Of a stretch of DNA of 64,000 bases, positions 10,277 through 19,549 are shown piece after piece. Where the stretch lies: assembly GCF_004322705.1 (NCBI RefSeq), contig NZ_SIZZ01000001.1, forward strand, positions 2,125,213 to 2,189,212, given 5' to 3'. Position 1 is the first letter of the stretch, and each line of letters begins with the position of its first letter. Source of the stretch: Dyella terrae (GTDB lineage Bacteria; Pseudomonadota; Gammaproteobacteria; Xanthomonadales; Rhodanobacteraceae). Position numbers and translations under genes: made by a program. The notes under the pieces are model-generated. The model saw nothing but the letters and a program-made list of their open reading frames with translations. It did no database searches and had not been told where the DNA came from.

Positions 10277-10504
10277 TCAGTTGATGAGGTGACTTCGGTC
10301 GTCCCACATGCGTTGTAGTCGTTGCTTGGCGTGAAGCTTTTCTTTCTTCATGCCCGATAACGTCATGTCATCGATCGGTAGGACGCCAATTTCTGCGTCG
10401 TGCACCTTGCTGTCGAGTTCCTTGTGATGTTGGTAAAGCCGACGAAACTCCGCGTCGGCCTTCATCAAAGCTTCGACATCATCACGCTGCTGGTTTTCGA
10501 ACAT
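10277..10504 (-). CDS. DUF465 (YdcH-like) protein
   Basis: Small 75-aa charged helical protein with the DUF465 pattern: LMKADAEFRRLYQHHKELD in the first half, then LPIDDMTLSGMKKEKLHAKQ and RLQRMW. Family members are short coiled-coil proteins of unknown function, frequently in Proteobacteria. The start at 10504 is supported by a strong GGAGG 8-10 nt upstream; the longer ORF to 10582 is not. It is transcribed toward the CBS-domain enzyme gene with about 150 nt between, and may be separately expressed. Confidence 0.85.
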   Translation of the reverse strand: MFENQQRDDVEALMKADAEFRRLYQHHKELDSKVHDAEIGVLPIDDMTLSGMKKEKLHAKQRLQRMWDDRSHLIN

Positions 10505-10644
10505 GATCCGACCTCCTCGCAAATGACCGCGGGCACGGGATCGGTGCGCCCGCAAACGGTGGAGAAACACGCGCGCACCCACGCCTCATGCCGGTTTTCC
10601 GGAGCATGAGAAGCATGACGATCAGGGATTCGGCGCATGATTCA

Positions 10645-10688
10645 GGTCAGTGACCCATGGAGCGGAGATGCCCCATGGGTATCTGACC
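10645..10688. other. Long imperfect stem-loop of unknown function
   Basis: Outer stem GGTCAG (10645-10650) with CTGACC (10683-10688), a 2x2 internal loop, then inner stem ACCCATGG (10653-10660) with CCATGGGT (10673-10680) and a 12-nt loop. That gives 14 bp in total. There is no T-run on either strand, so it is not a standard terminator. It could be an RNA element, a protein-binding palindrome or a repeat unit. Confidence 0.6.
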
Positions 10689-10854
10689 CTACTCCGCGTT
10701 TTCGGGGTCCGCAAGCACCTGCGGCAAACCGTTATCTGGCACGGTTTTTCATCGGCAACTACCGTCGCGGCAGCTAATTTTCACGCGTGCCGATGCGCGT
10801 GTTTGCGCGAGGACAACGAAAGCTCAACGCATCGCTAACGACTGTCGGAACGCC

Positions 10855-10888
10855 AACGAAAACGCCCGGCGCAGAACGCACCGGGCGT
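10855..10888 (-). terminator. Terminator for the DUF4398-like pair
   Basis: On the minus strand, 8-bp stem ACGCCCGG (10888-10881) with CCGGGCGT (10869-10862), extendable by further GC pairs, then TTTTCGTT. It lies 26 nt after the stop of the coiled-coil gene at 10914. Confidence 0.8.
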
Positions 10889-10913
10889 GCTCGTCGATGC
10901 ATGAAAAGCAGGC

Positions 10914-11513
10914 TTACTTGCCGCCCGAATCCTGCATCTGGTTACGCAGTGCACGCGCTGCCTGCGTGGCGGCATCGGCCTGCTTGCGCGCGGCGCTGGC
11001 GGCCTTGGCCTGCGCGGCGGCGAGCTTCCTGGCCTGCTCGGCCTGGGCCTGCGCCTGCTGGGCCTGCTGCGCGGCGGCGGCACCCTCGGCCTGGAGGCGG
11101 GCTGCCTCTTCCTGGGCCATCTGGTACTGCATGCGCTGGCGTTCCAGTTCACGCCGGGCCGCTTCCGCCTCGCGGCGGCTGCCATCGAGCTGGATCTGGT
11201 CGTGCTCGCGATCCAGCTGGTTGATCTTCAGCTGGGCGTCCTGCAGCTGGGCGGCAGCCTTGGCCAGGTCGACGCGTCTTTCTGCGACGTAAAGCGCGTG
11301 CGGACGTTCCTTGGAACGTGCCTGGGCCAGGCGGGCAATGGCATCGCGGGCGCGGGCCTGCTCGCCCTGGGCGTAGTTGCCGAGAGTGGGGTCGCGGGAC
11401 AGCTGATCCAGGCTGTTGTTCAGCCGGGCGATGTCCAGGTCGTCCTTGGCATGGGCACTACCCACGGCGGCCAGGGCGAGGACCAGGGCGGAGAGCGTCA
11501 AGCGGATCTTCAT
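10914..11513 (-). CDS. Secreted coiled-coil protein, DUF4398-associated
   Basis: 199 aa with a signal peptide (hydrophobic LTLSALVLALAAVGSAHA, cleavage after about residue 22). The mature part is almost wholly helical and rich in Ala, Gln, Arg and Glu: heptad-like QLDREHDQIQLDGSRREAEA, then AAAAQQAQQAQAQAEQARKL. This predicts a periplasmic coiled coil. Its start overlaps the stop of the upstream lipoprotein gene (ATGA, 11510-11513), so the two are translationally coupled and probably act together in the envelope. Related proteins often carry a C-terminal OmpA domain; none is present here. The function is unknown. Confidence 0.75.
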   Translation of the reverse strand: MKIRLTLSALVLALAAVGSAHAKDDLDIARLNNSLDQLSRDPTLGNYAQGEQARARDAIARLAQARSKERPHALYVAERRVDLAKAAAQLQDAQLKINQLDREHDQIQLDGSRREAEAARRELERQRMQYQMAQEEAARLQAEGAAAAQQAQQAQAQAEQARKLAAAQAKAASAARKQADAATQAARALRNQMQDSGGK

Positions 11514-12112
11514 GGGTTGCCCCCCTGGTCATGCTGTTGCGGCTGTTGCTGGGGCTGCGGCAGGGTCTCGAAGCCCTGGCCTTGCGGCAGGGGCTGGAGG
11601 GCCGAGGACGACGGCGCCGGCATGTCCAGCGTCTGCTGCTGCGGCGGCAGGCCATTCTGCTGGTCCTGGGCCTGCTGGGCGGCTTGCTGGGCCTGCTGCT
11701 CCTGCTGGTTCAGGGTTTCCTCGATCTGCTCGCGCAGCTGGTTGTTGGCGTCGGTCTTGGCCTGGATCTGGGCGCGGGCGGCACCCAGGCGGGCCTTGGC
11801 GCGCGCCAGTTCGGCGTCCGCCTGGGCTTCTTCGGCGAGGCTGGCGGCCACGTCGTAGTCACGGCTGGCCATGGCCGACTGGGCCTGCTGGAACTTGTTC
11901 TGGGCAAAACCCAGGTCCACCGGCGCGTAGTCGGCGGCACCCGCATCACGGGCGGCCTGGAGCTGGGTCTGGGCCTGATTCATGGCCGTATCGGGCGGGG
12001 GCACGCTGGCGCAACCGCCAAGCGAGCCCAGGACCAGGGCCAGTACCAGGGTGGAAACCGCCTTGCGGGCGCCTTGTGAACGCCCGTTTGACGGGAAAAA
12101 GATGTGCACCAT
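11510..12112 (-). CDS. DUF4398-like lipoprotein
   Basis: 200-aa lipoprotein: after a basic start, STLVLALVLGSLGGC ends in a lipobox (LGGC). The mature part matches the DUF4398 style: YAPVDLGFAQNKFQQAQSAM, then ASRDYDVAASLAEEAQADAE and RAKARLGAARAQIQ, with a Gln/Pro-rich C-terminal tail. The ATG at 12112 has AGAGGA upstream; a GTG one codon earlier is also possible. It forms a two-gene operon with the downstream coiled-coil gene and is divergent from pilU with about 84 nt between. Peptidoglycan or outer-membrane association is inferred; the role is unknown. Confidence 0.78.
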   Translation of the reverse strand: MVHIFFPSNGRSQGARKAVSTLVLALVLGSLGGCASVPPPDTAMNQAQTQLQAARDAGAADYAPVDLGFAQNKFQQAQSAMASRDYDVAASLAEEAQADAELARAKARLGAARAQIQAKTDANNQLREQIEETLNQQEQQAQQAAQQAQDQQNGLPPQQQTLDMPAPSSSALQPLPQGQGFETLPQPQQQPQQHDQGGNP

Positions 12113-12196
12113 CACTCATTCCTCTAAGAGTGTCGCAGCGTATTGTGGGCGGGCATAATCCACTATTGCAACGCGCACAATTTTCAGGGGACACGA

Positions 12197-13312
12197 GTGG
12201 ACATTGGTTACTTCCTCAAGCTCATGGTGGACAAGGGCGCGTCGGATATGTTCCTGACGACCGGTGCCCCCGTGAACATCAAGGTCGAGGGCAAGCTGTA
12301 CCCGCTGGGCAATACCGGCCTGCCGGGCGGTATGGTCAAGAAAATCGCCTACTCCCTGATGGACGAGGGCCAGGTGCCGCAGTTCGAACGCGACCTGGAA
12401 CTCAACATGGCCCTGGCCGTGAAGGAAGCCGGCCGCTTCCGCATCAACGTGTTCAAGCAGCGCGGCGAAGTGGGCATGGTGATCCGCGCGATCAAGAGCG
12501 AGATCCCCAGCATCGACCAGCTGCAGCTGCCGGGCATCTTCCGCGAGCTGATCATGGAGCCGCGCGGCCTGATCCTGGTCGTCGGCGCCACCGGCTCGGG
12601 CAAGTCCACCACCCTGGCCGCGATGATCGACCATCGCAACAACCACTCTTCGGGCCACATCCTCACCATCGAGGACCCGATCGAGTACCTGCACCGCCAC
12701 AAGAAATCCATCGTCAACCAGCGCGAAGTCGGCCTAGACACGCACAGCTATCACGAGGCGTTGAAGAACGCGATGCGTGAGGCGCCGGACGTGATCATGA
12801 TCGGCGAAATCCGCGACACCGACACCATGGAAGCGGCTATCGCGTTCTCCGAAACCGGCCACCTCTGCCTGGCGACGCTGCACTCGAACAACGCCGACCA
12901 GACCCTGGAACGCATCCTCAACTTCTTCCCGGAATCGGCCCACAAGAACGTGCTGATGAACCTGGCCCTGAACCTGCGCGCGGTGATCAGCCAGCGCCTG
13001 GTGATCGGCAAGGACGGCCGCCGCCTGCCGGCAACGGAAGTGCTGCTCAACACCCCCTTCATCCGCGACATGATCCGCCGTGGCCAGATCCACGAAGTGA
13101 AGGAGGCCATGGACCGCAGCCTGCAGGAAGGCATGCAGACCTTCGACCAGTCGCTGTACCGCCTCTACAAGGAAGGTCGCATCGAGCTGGAAGAAGCGCT
13201 CAGCAAAGCCGACTCGCGCGACGGCCTGGCGCTCAAGGTGCGCCTGTCCGAAGGCGGCGGCTCGGAGAGCTCGGAGTTGGTGGGCAGCGATCCGTACGGG
13301 CTGGGTTTCTAA
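12197..13312 (+). CDS. pilU: Type IV pilus twitching ATPase PilU
   Basis: Hexameric retraction-motor ATPase of the PilT family, 371 aa, acting at the cytoplasmic base of type IV pili. DIGYFLKLMVDKGASDMFLT is the PilU-type N-terminus. Walker A is GATGSGKSTTLAAMID, the Asp box is ILTIEDPIEYLH, Walker B is MIGEIRDTDTMEAA, and the His box follows (TGHLCLATLHSNNADQTLER). GTG at 12197 is chosen because CAGGGGA lies about 5 nt upstream and the family N-terminus begins at once. No pilT lies beside it here. PilU normally assists PilT in retraction, so PilT is expected elsewhere. Confidence 0.92.
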   Translation: MDIGYFLKLMVDKGASDMFLTTGAPVNIKVEGKLYPLGNTGLPGGMVKKIAYSLMDEGQVPQFERDLELNMALAVKEAGRFRINVFKQRGEVGMVIRAIKSEIPSIDQLQLPGIFRELIMEPRGLILVVGATGSGKSTTLAAMIDHRNNHSSGHILTIEDPIEYLHRHKKSIVNQREVGLDTHSYHEALKNAMREAPDVIMIGEIRDTDTMEAAIAFSETGHLCLATLHSNNADQTLERILNFFPESAHKNVLMNLALNLRAVISQRLVIGKDGRRLPATEVLLNTPFIRDMIRRGQIHEVKEAMDRSLQEGMQTFDQSLYRLYKEGRIELEEALSKADSRDGLALKVRLSEGGGSESSELVGSDPYGLGF

Positions 13313-13333
13313 AACCCGTCGCTACCGAAAACG

Positions 13334-13370
13334 AAGGGCGCCACACGAAAGTGTCGCGCCCTTTCTTTTT
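13334..13370 (+). terminator. Terminator after pilU
   Basis: Stem AAGGGCGCCACAC (13334-13346), tetraloop GAAA, then GTGTCGCGCCCTT with one C-C mismatch, followed by TTCTTTTT. It lies 21 nt after the pilU stop. Confidence 0.88.
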
Positions 13371-13386
13371 GCCCTGCGCTGACGAT

Positions 13387-13758
13387 TCACGCGGCCGGCT
13401 TCACCGCGCCTTTCGCGCCCCTGACCCACCCGAAACTCAGCACCCAGCGCGTGCCTTCTTCGATGCGCGTGACACTGTGCGTTTCACGGTCCGGACGAAA
13501 CAGCTTGATGCGGCGGCTGATGAAAATCGGACGCTCACAGACGAATTCACCGCCGCGCTTCGCCGGTCGCAGAATGATATTGAGCCGGAAATGTCGCCCG
13601 CGCTCCACGCGGTCCACATGCGGCGGCACGGTGGTTCCCGCCGGAAACCGCAGCAGATAGCAGTCACACGGCAACGGCCACAGGCTGCCGGCGAGCAGCA
13701 TCTTGTCGTAGCCCGTGCCCTGCCGGCCTCGTTGCCAGCGCCAGAGATTGCGCCACAT
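13387..13758 (-). CDS. 2OG-Fe(II) oxygenase-like protein
   Basis: 123-aa small double-stranded beta-helix protein. PPHVDRVERGRHFRLNIIL contains the HxD iron ligands; the distal His is in FRPDRETHSVTRIE, and GTRWVLSFGW may supply the 2-oxoglutarate-binding Arg region. The order fits prolyl-hydroxylase-type 2OG oxygenases, though it is short. The substrate is unknown. Its ATG lies 2 nt after the maiA stop (TGATCATG), so it is translationally coupled to that gene and has little ribosome site of its own. Confidence 0.72.
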   Translation of the reverse strand: MWRNLWRWQRGRQGTGYDKMLLAGSLWPLPCDCYLLRFPAGTTVPPHVDRVERGRHFRLNIILRPAKRGGEFVCERPIFISRRIKLFRPDRETHSVTRIEEGTRWVLSFGWVRGAKGAVKPAA

Positions 13759-13760
13759 GA

Positions 13761-14426
13761 TCAGTGAGACGGCGGCGCGTCAGGCTGCGCTTCCGGCGAG
13801 GCCTGCGCAAACGCATCCAACGCGTTGCAGGCATCGACAACCCGCTGGATTGTCGGAAACGCATCCATCGGCAGCTTCCAGCGCGTGGCGTTGTAGTACT
13901 GCGGCACCAGGCAGGCGTCGGCCAGCGAGGGCGTGTCGCCGTGGCAGAAGCGACCGGTTTGCGCACTGCTGGCCAGCATGGTTTCCAGCGCCTTGAAGCC
14001 TTCGCCGATCCAGTGGCGCGACCATTCACCCTTCACCGCGTCATCGGCGTTGAAATGGCTGCCCAGGTACTGCAGCACGCGCAGGTTGCCGATCGGATGG
14101 ATATCGCAGGCAACCAGTTGCGCCAGCGCCCTCACGCGCGCACGGCCGCCCGCATCGTTCGGCAACAGCGGCGAGGCAGGAAAGGCGTCGTCCAGGTATT
14201 CCATGATCGCCATGGACTGGGTCAGCACCTGGTCGCCGTGGATCAGGCACGGCACCAGTTCCTGCGGATTGAGCGCGCGGTAGCGATCGGAATGCTGTTC
14301 GCCACCATCCTTCACCAGGTGCACGGCGCGCGATTCGTACGCAAGCCCCTTGAGATTCAAGGCGATGCGCACGCGATAGGCCGCGCTGGAGCGCCAGTAG
14401 CCGTACAGAACCAGATCAGCCGTCAT
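13761..14426 (-). CDS. maiA: Maleylacetoacetate isomerase
   Basis: Zeta-class glutathione S-transferase, 221 aa, converting maleylacetoacetate to fumarylacetoacetate in tyrosine/homogentisate breakdown, or a related maleylpyruvate isomerase. LYGYWRSSAAYRVRIALNLK is the diagnostic N-terminal glutathione-site segment (SSxxxRVRIALN), and LNPQELVPCL, LTQSMAIMEYL and ACDIHPIGNLRVLQYL follow. ATG 14426 is preferred to the upstream TTG (14462), which would add residues before the conserved start. No other tyrosine-catabolic genes adjoin it. Confidence 0.88.
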   Translation of the reverse strand: MTADLVLYGYWRSSAAYRVRIALNLKGLAYESRAVHLVKDGGEQHSDRYRALNPQELVPCLIHGDQVLTQSMAIMEYLDDAFPASPLLPNDAGGRARVRALAQLVACDIHPIGNLRVLQYLGSHFNADDAVKGEWSRHWIGEGFKALETMLASSAQTGRFCHGDTPSLADACLVPQYYNATRWKLPMDAFPTIQRVVDACNALDAFAQASPEAQPDAPPSH

Positions 14427-14563
14427 ACCGGAGAACCCATGGTTTGCCTGTGGAGACGCCAAGCATAGCGCCGGGCGCGGTTTGCATCGCCGTCAGGGGG
14501 GCGGGACAATAGGCGATTCGCGCCTCGTGGCGTCGTCTTGTATCCAAACCAAGGAGTTATGCC

Positions 14564-15742
14564 GTGTCCGTCACCCGCATGAGCGATCTTGATCTGCGCG
14601 GCAAGCGCGTGCTGATCCGCGAAGACCTGAACGTGCCGATCGAAAACGGCAAGATCACGTCCACGCAGCGCCTGGACGCGGCCCTGCCGACGATCAAGAC
14701 CGCTCGCGACGCCGGTGCACGCGTGATGGTGATCTCCCACCTGGGTCGCCCGAAGGAAGGCCAGTTCGACGAAGAGTCCTCGCTGGCGCCGGTTGCCAAG
14801 TGGCTCGGCGACAAGCTTGGCACCTCGGTCCGTCTGGTGCGCGACTACCTCGACGGCGTCGACGTCGCCGAAGGCGAAGTGGTGGTGCTCGAAAATTGCC
14901 GCATGAACGTCGGCGAGGGCAAGGACGACGAGTCGCTGTCGAAGAAGTACGCCGCCCTGTGCGACATCTTCGTCATGGACGCCTTCGGCACCGCGCATCG
15001 CGCGCAGGCGTCCACGCATGGCGTCATCAAATTCGCCCCGATCGCCGCCGCCGGTCCGCTGCTGTCGGCCGAGCTGGACGCGCTGGGCAAGGCACTGGAG
15101 CATCCGGCCAAGCCGCTGCTCGCCATCGTCGCCGGCTCCAAGGTGTCGACCAAGCTCACCCTGCTCGAAAACCTCATCGGCAAGGTCGACCAGCTGATCG
15201 TCGGCGGCGGCATCGCCAACACCTTCATCAAGGCAGCCGGCCATGGCGTCGGCAATTCGCTGTACGAACCCGACCTCCTCGATGCCGCCAAGAAGGTGAT
15301 GGCCGATGCGCGACGTCGCGGCGCCGACGTGCCGATGCCGGTCGACGTGGTGGTCGCGCCGGAGTTCTCCGCGCATGCGCCGGCGACGGTCAAGCCGGTG
15401 GATCAGGTCAAAGATGGCGAGATGATCCTCGACATCGGCCCGGCTACCGCGCAGATGTACGCCGAGCTGATCGCCAAGGCCGGCACGGTTGTGTGGAACG
15501 GCCCCGTCGGCGTGTTCGAATTCGACGCCTTCGGCAAGGGCACGGAGACCCTGGCGCGCGCCGTCGCGGCGTCCAAAGCGTTCTCCATTGCCGGCGGTGG
15601 CGACACCCTGGCCGCCGTCGACAAGTACGGCATCGACAAGGACGTGTCCTACATTTCCACCGGTGGCGGCGCTTTCCTCGAATTCCTCGAAGGCAAGGAG
15701 CTGCCGGCGGTTGCCGCCCTCAAAGCACGTGCAGGTAAGTAA
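14564..15742 (+). CDS. pgk: Phosphoglycerate kinase
   Basis: Glycolytic/gluconeogenic enzyme making ATP from 1,3-bisphosphoglycerate; 392 aa, usual length. [19 protein letters not shown] matches the substrate-binding R-x-D-x-N-V-P motif, VISHLGRPK and [12 protein letters not shown] are conserved, and [11 protein letters not shown] precedes the nucleotide loop [15 protein letters not shown] at 14564 is favoured by AAGGAG 8 nt upstream; an ATG 15 nt later is the alternative. The stop overlaps the next start by one base (TAATG). Confidence 0.97.
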   Translation: MSVTRMSDLDLRGKRVLIREDLNVPIENGKITSTQRLDAALPTIKTARDAGARVMVISHLGRPKEGQFDEESSLAPVAKWLGDKLGTSVRLVRDYLDGVDVAEGEVVVLENCRMNVGEGKDDESLSKKYAALCDIFVMDAFGTAHRAQASTHGVIKFAPIAAAGPLLSAELDALGKALEHPAKPLLAIVAGSKVSTKLTLLENLIGKVDQLIVGGGIANTFIKAAGHGVGNSLYEPDLLDAAKKVMADARRRGADVPMPVDVVVAPEFSAHAPATVKPVDQVKDGEMILDIGPATAQMYAELIAKAGTVVWNGPVGVFEFDAFGKGTETLARAVAASKAFSIAGGGDTLAAVDKYGIDKDVSYISTGGGAFLEFLEGKELPAVAALKARAGK

Positions 15743-16374
15743 TGCTCTGTCTGTTTGACCTCGATGGCACCCTGATCGACTCCGAAGAAGGCATCGTCGC
15801 CTGCGTGCGACATGCCTTCGACCGCCTCGGCGTGGCCGCGCCCGCCGAGCTGCGTCACTGGATCGGCCCACCGCTGCGCCACAGCTTCGCGCCCTTCCTC
15901 GACCACGACCACGAACGCGTGGAAGCGGCCGTGGAGTACTACCACGAGCGTTTCCACACCCTGGGCTGGCGCGAACACAGCGTCTATCCGGATATCGAGG
16001 AGACGATCATCCGGCTGAAGGCCGCCGGCCACGAGCTCGCCGTCGTCACCAGCAAGCCGGAACGCCACGCGCGGCCCATCGTGGAGAACCTCCCGTTCGG
16101 CAAGGCCTTCAGTCGCCTGTACGGGCCAGATCCGCTGAGCCCGCACAGCGAAAAGGCTACGATGATTGCAGCGGCCATCGCGGATTTCGGCGCGGCGCGC
16201 GAATACACGGCGATGATCGGTGATCGTCACTTCGACATCGATGGCGCCGTCGCCAATGGCATTCGCGGCGTCGGCGTGTTGTGGGGATTCGGTGATCGCG
16301 CCGAGCTGGAGAAGGCGGGCGCGCATGCGCTGGCCAAGCAGCCACTGGACCTGGTCGGCATGCTGGCCGCCTGA
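15742..16374 (+). CDS. HAD-family hydrolase (phosphoglycolate phosphatase-like)
   Basis: 210-aa haloacid dehalogenase phosphatase. Motif I is FDLDGTLIDSEEG at the N-terminus; motif II lies in LAVVTSKPERHARP; the late acidic motif is MIGDRHFDIDGAVANG. Cap-domain placement fits the Gph/YqaB-like subgroup; the substrate may be 2-phosphoglycolate, pyrophosphate or another sugar phosphate. It is translationally coupled to pgk by a TAATG overlap. Its exact substrate cannot be read from sequence. Confidence 0.85.
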   Translation: MLCLFDLDGTLIDSEEGIVACVRHAFDRLGVAAPAELRHWIGPPLRHSFAPFLDHDHERVEAAVEYYHERFHTLGWREHSVYPDIEETIIRLKAAGHELAVVTSKPERHARPIVENLPFGKAFSRLYGPDPLSPHSEKATMIAAAIADFGAAREYTAMIGDRHFDIDGAVANGIRGVGVLWGFGDRAELEKAGAHALAKQPLDLVGMLAA

Positions 16375-16397
16375 GGCCATCCGCTTGCACAAAGCAT

Positions 16398-16431
16398 AAA
16401 AAAAGCCGCGGTCAGTGCCGCGGCTTTTTTT
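16398..16431. terminator. Bidirectional terminator between pgk operon and tkt
   Basis: Stem GCCGCGG (16405-16411) with CCGCGGC (16418-16424), flanked by an A-run on the left and a T-run on the right. It can end transcription of both the plus-strand pgk unit and the minus-strand transketolase gene. Confidence 0.9.
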
Positions 16432-16447
16432 GTTCCCGCGCGTTCGA

Positions 16448-18457
16448 TCAGCCGACCGTGCGCTTCACCGCATCCACCACATGCGACACGGTGAAACCGA
16501 AGTAGTCGAATAGCTTCGACGCCGGCGCCGAGGCACCGAACGTGGTCATGCCGATCACTTCGCCGTCCAGGCCGACGTACTTGCGCCAGAAGTCGGACGT
16601 CGCCGCTTCCACCGCCACGCGCGCACGACACCAGCCCGGCAGGATGCCTTCGCGGTATTCCAGCGGCTGTGCGTCGAACACTTCCGTGCACGGCATCGAC
16701 ACCACGCGCACCGGGATGTCCTGCTGCGCCAGCGTGCGGGCCGCTTCCATCGCCAGCTCCACTTCCGAGCCGGTGGCGATCAGGATGGCCTTGAACTTGG
16801 TGTCCTGCGGGTCGGACAGCACGTACGCGCCGCGCTGGATGTCAGCGACCTGCTGGGCAGTGCGCTGCTGGTGCTTGAGGTTCTGACGCGAGAACACCAG
16901 GCACGCCGGGTTGCCCTTGCGCTCGATCGCCACCTTCCAGGACACGGCCGATTCCACGGCATCGCAGGGACGCCACACCTGGTTGTTCGGGATGTAGCGC
17001 AGGCTGGCCAGATGCTCGACCGGCTGATGCGTCGGGCCGTCTTCGCCCAGACCGATGGAGTCATGCGTGTAGACGTGGATGGCGTGCGCCGGGATCAGCG
17101 CGCTCATGCGCACGGCGTTGCGCGCGTAATCAGAGAACACCAGGAACGTCGCGTCGTACGGAATGAACCCGCCATGCAGCGCGATGCCATTGGCTATGGC
17201 GCTCATGCCGAACTCGCGCACACCGTAGTAAAGGTAATTGCCCTTGCCGTCCGAGCTGTTGCCCGTGCCAGCGTCCAGGCTGCCCTTCCACTTGGTGAGG
17301 TTGGAGCCGGCCAGATCCGCCGAGCCACCGATCAGTTCCGGCAGCAGCGGGCCGAAGGCATCGAGCGTCATCTGCGAGGCCTTGCGGCTGGCGACTTCCG
17401 GGCCTTCTGCCTGCAGCTTGTCGACAAAGGCCTGCGACTTCTCGGCCCAGTCGGCCGGCAGGTCGCCTGCGACGCGACGCTTGAACTCAGCCGCCAGTTC
17501 CGGATGCGCGGCGGCGTAAGCGTCGAACTTCGCGTTCCACGCCTGCTCGGCCACTTCGCCCTTGGTGCGGTGATCCCACGCGGCGTAGATCTCCTGCGGA
17601 ATCACGAACGGGTCGTGGCGCCAGTCCAGCGCATCGCGCGTGGCGGCGATTTCCGACTTGCCCAGCGCGGCACCGTGGCTCTCTTCCTTGCCCTGCTTGT
17701 TCGGCGCGCCGAAACCGATGATGGTGCGCGCGCAGATCAGCGTGGGCTTATCGCCCTGCGCCACCGCAGCGGCAATCGCCTTCTTCACGGCCTCCGGGTC
17801 ATGGCCGTCGACGTGCGGGATGACGTTCCAGCCATAGGCCTCGAAACGCTTGGCGGTGTCGTCGGTGAACCAGCCGTGCACTTCGCCATCGATCGAAATG
17901 CCGTTGTCGTCATACACGGCAACGAGCTTGCCCAGCTTCCACGTGCCGGCCAGCGAGGCGGCTTCGTGCGAGATGCCCTCCATCAGGCAGCCGTCGCCAA
18001 GGAACACGTAGGTGTGGTGATCGACGATCTCGTGGCCCGGGCGGTTGAAGTGCGCTGCCAGCACCTTCTCGGCGAGCGCGAAACCGACGGCATTGGCCAC
18101 GCCCTGGCCCAGCGGACCGGTGGTCGTCTCGACGCCGGGGGTTTCGCTGGCTTCCGGATGACCGGCCGTGTGCGAGTGCAGCTGACGGAAGCGCTTGAGC
18201 TGATCCATCGGCAGGTCGAAGCCGGTCAGGTGCAGCAGTGCGTACTGCAGCATCGAGCCGTGGCCGTTCGACAGCACGAAACGATCACGGTTGAACCACT
18301 TCGGGTTGCCCGGGTTGAAGGCAAGGAAGTCGTTCCACAGCACTTCGGCGATGTCGGCCATGCCCATGGGCATGCCGGGGTGGCCGGAATTGGCTGCCTC
18401 GACGGCGTCCATGGCGAGGGCGCGGACGGCGTTCGCGAGTTCGCGACGGGTGGTCAT
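16448..18457 (-). CDS. tktA: Transketolase
   Basis: Thiamine-diphosphate enzyme of the pentose phosphate pathway, 669 aa as expected. [20 protein letters not shown] and [11 protein letters not shown] are the N-terminal signature; [18 protein letters not shown] and [10 protein letters not shown] mark the ThDP site; [19 protein letters not shown] is the second-domain signature. It converges on the pgk/HAD pair and faces a beta-barrel gene at its start, so it is monocistronic here. The pgk-tkt proximity resembles central-carbon clusters, but no Calvin-cycle-specific gene is present. Confidence 0.97.
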   Translation of the reverse strand: MTTRRELANAVRALAMDAVEAANSGHPGMPMGMADIAEVLWNDFLAFNPGNPKWFNRDRFVLSNGHGSMLQYALLHLTGFDLPMDQLKRFRQLHSHTAGHPEASETPGVETTTGPLGQGVANAVGFALAEKVLAAHFNRPGHEIVDHHTYVFLGDGCLMEGISHEAASLAGTWKLGKLVAVYDDNGISIDGEVHGWFTDDTAKRFEAYGWNVIPHVDGHDPEAVKKAIAAAVAQGDKPTLICARTIIGFGAPNKQGKEESHGAALGKSEIAATRDALDWRHDPFVIPQEIYAAWDHRTKGEVAEQAWNAKFDAYAAAHPELAAEFKRRVAGDLPADWAEKSQAFVDKLQAEGPEVASRKASQMTLDAFGPLLPELIGGSADLAGSNLTKWKGSLDAGTGNSSDGKGNYLYYGVREFGMSAIANGIALHGGFIPYDATFLVFSDYARNAVRMSALIPAHAIHVYTHDSIGLGEDGPTHQPVEHLASLRYIPNNQVWRPCDAVESAVSWKVAIERKGNPACLVFSRQNLKHQQRTAQQVADIQRGAYVLSDPQDTKFKAILIATGSEVELAMEAARTLAQQDIPVRVVSMPCTEVFDAQPLEYREGILPGWCRARVAVEAATSDFWRKYVGLDGEVIGMTTFGASAPASKLFDYFGFTVSHVVDAVKRTVG

Positions 18458-18749
18458 TGCGGGGGTTCTCCGGGAAGGCGGGGCGACGAAAAGTGGCCAT
18501 TGTCGCCGATCGCCGGCCCACTGTCGCCCAAGGATTTTCGCTGGCGACTCGTCCGATATGAGACCAAGCCCCAGCTCGCCTGTGCGTAAACCCTTAATTC
18601 CGCCTTAATTTTTTGGCAAGAGATACGGAAACCCTTCAGGCCCGCGCCGCTCTAATCGCTGAGGTAAGGCTTAGAAGCCCTACGCCGACCGCGATCGCCT
18701 TTCCCCCATTCCGGCTCGCGTGTCGTCCATGCACAAGAGGAGTATTCCC

Positions 18750-19487
18750 ATGAACAAGTCTCTACTTGCCCTCGCTTTTGCTGCCGCCGGTGTGGCGGCT
18801 CTGCCGGCTTTTGCGCAGGACGCTTCCTCCACCCCGTCGGGTGGCAATGGCAACTATCAGTCGAGCCAGCCGGTCGGTAGCGGCAACTGGTTCATCGGCG
18901 CCAATGTCGGCCGTACCAACGGTTCGGATACCGGCGGCTTCGGCAGCAACGCTGCCGGCTTCAATTTCTTCAAGGGTGAACAGGGCCGTCGCACCGGTTA
19001 CGGCGTTCTCGGCGGCTATCGCTGGAAGGCCGGCCAGGACCTGGGCCTGGGCCTTGAGGTCGGCTACACCGATCTGGGCAACTACCGCGTCAAGAACGTC
19101 TTCAACTCCGGCGACGTGAACCAGAAGACCACCGAAGACGCGCTTCGCGGCTGGCTGGCCGGCGTGAACGGCCGTATCAATCTCACCCCGGGCTGGTATC
19201 TGAGCGCCCGCGGCGGCGCGTTCTGGGCCAATGACAACAACGACAAGTACTACAACAGCGTCGGCCAGGACCTGGGCTTCAGCAGTGGCGGCAACTCGGG
19301 CCGCGCCAGCTGGTACGCCGGTGTCGGCACCGGCTGGGACATCAACGAGCGCTTTGGCCTGGGCCTGCAGTACGACTACTTCCACGCCAACGCCGGCAAG
19401 ATCAAGAACAACGAGACCGGCGAAACGCAGCCGGGCCTGAAGCGTTCGACCGGCCTGGTGTCGCTCAACGCCGAATACCGCTTCTGA
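18750..19487 (+). CDS. Outer-membrane beta-barrel protein, paralog 1
   Basis: 245 aa with signal peptide NKSLLALAFAAAGVAALPAFA (cleavage before QD). The mature protein has alternating-strand, aromatic-girdle sequence (GNWFIGANVGRTNGSD, TGYGVLGGYRWKAGQD, LGLGLEVGYTDLGNY) and ends in a beta-signal (VSLNAEYRF, terminal Phe). This fits an eight-stranded OmpA/OmpW-like barrel. ATG 18750 has AAGAGGAG upstream. The next gene is a clear paralog. Function may be structural or adhesion-like; no ligand can be inferred. Confidence 0.85.
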   Translation: MNKSLLALAFAAAGVAALPAFAQDASSTPSGGNGNYQSSQPVGSGNWFIGANVGRTNGSDTGGFGSNAAGFNFFKGEQGRRTGYGVLGGYRWKAGQDLGLGLEVGYTDLGNYRVKNVFNSGDVNQKTTEDALRGWLAGVNGRINLTPGWYLSARGGAFWANDNNDKYYNSVGQDLGFSSGGNSGRASWYAGVGTGWDINERFGLGLQYDYFHANAGKIKNNETGETQPGLKRSTGLVSLNAEYRF

Positions 19488-19517
19488 TCGTCTGGCCCTG
19501 GCTCGTTCGAGCCCACC

Positions 19518-19549
19518 TTAAGCCGCGGCGCCCCTGCGTCGCGGCTTAA
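19518..19549 (+). terminator. Hairpin after beta-barrel paralog 1
   Basis: Perfect 10-bp stem TTAAGCCGCG (19518-19527) with CGCGGCTTAA (19540-19549) and a 12-nt loop, followed by TGGTTTCTT. It lies 30 nt after the stop. The weak T-tract suggests partial termination or mRNA 3' protection. Confidence 0.7.

Larger units (their letters stand above)
10505..10913. other. Intergenic region with structured hairpin
   Basis: No convincing gene. It holds the promoter side of the DUF465 gene, a long stem-loop at 10645-10688 and a minus-strand terminator at 10855-10888. Short ORFs here lack ribosome sites and coding bias. Confidence 0.6.

Noticed and set aside
14423-18589. Long ORFs antisense to pgk and to transketolase
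   Set aside because: Mirror frames of conserved housekeeping genes; composition typical of antisense reading.
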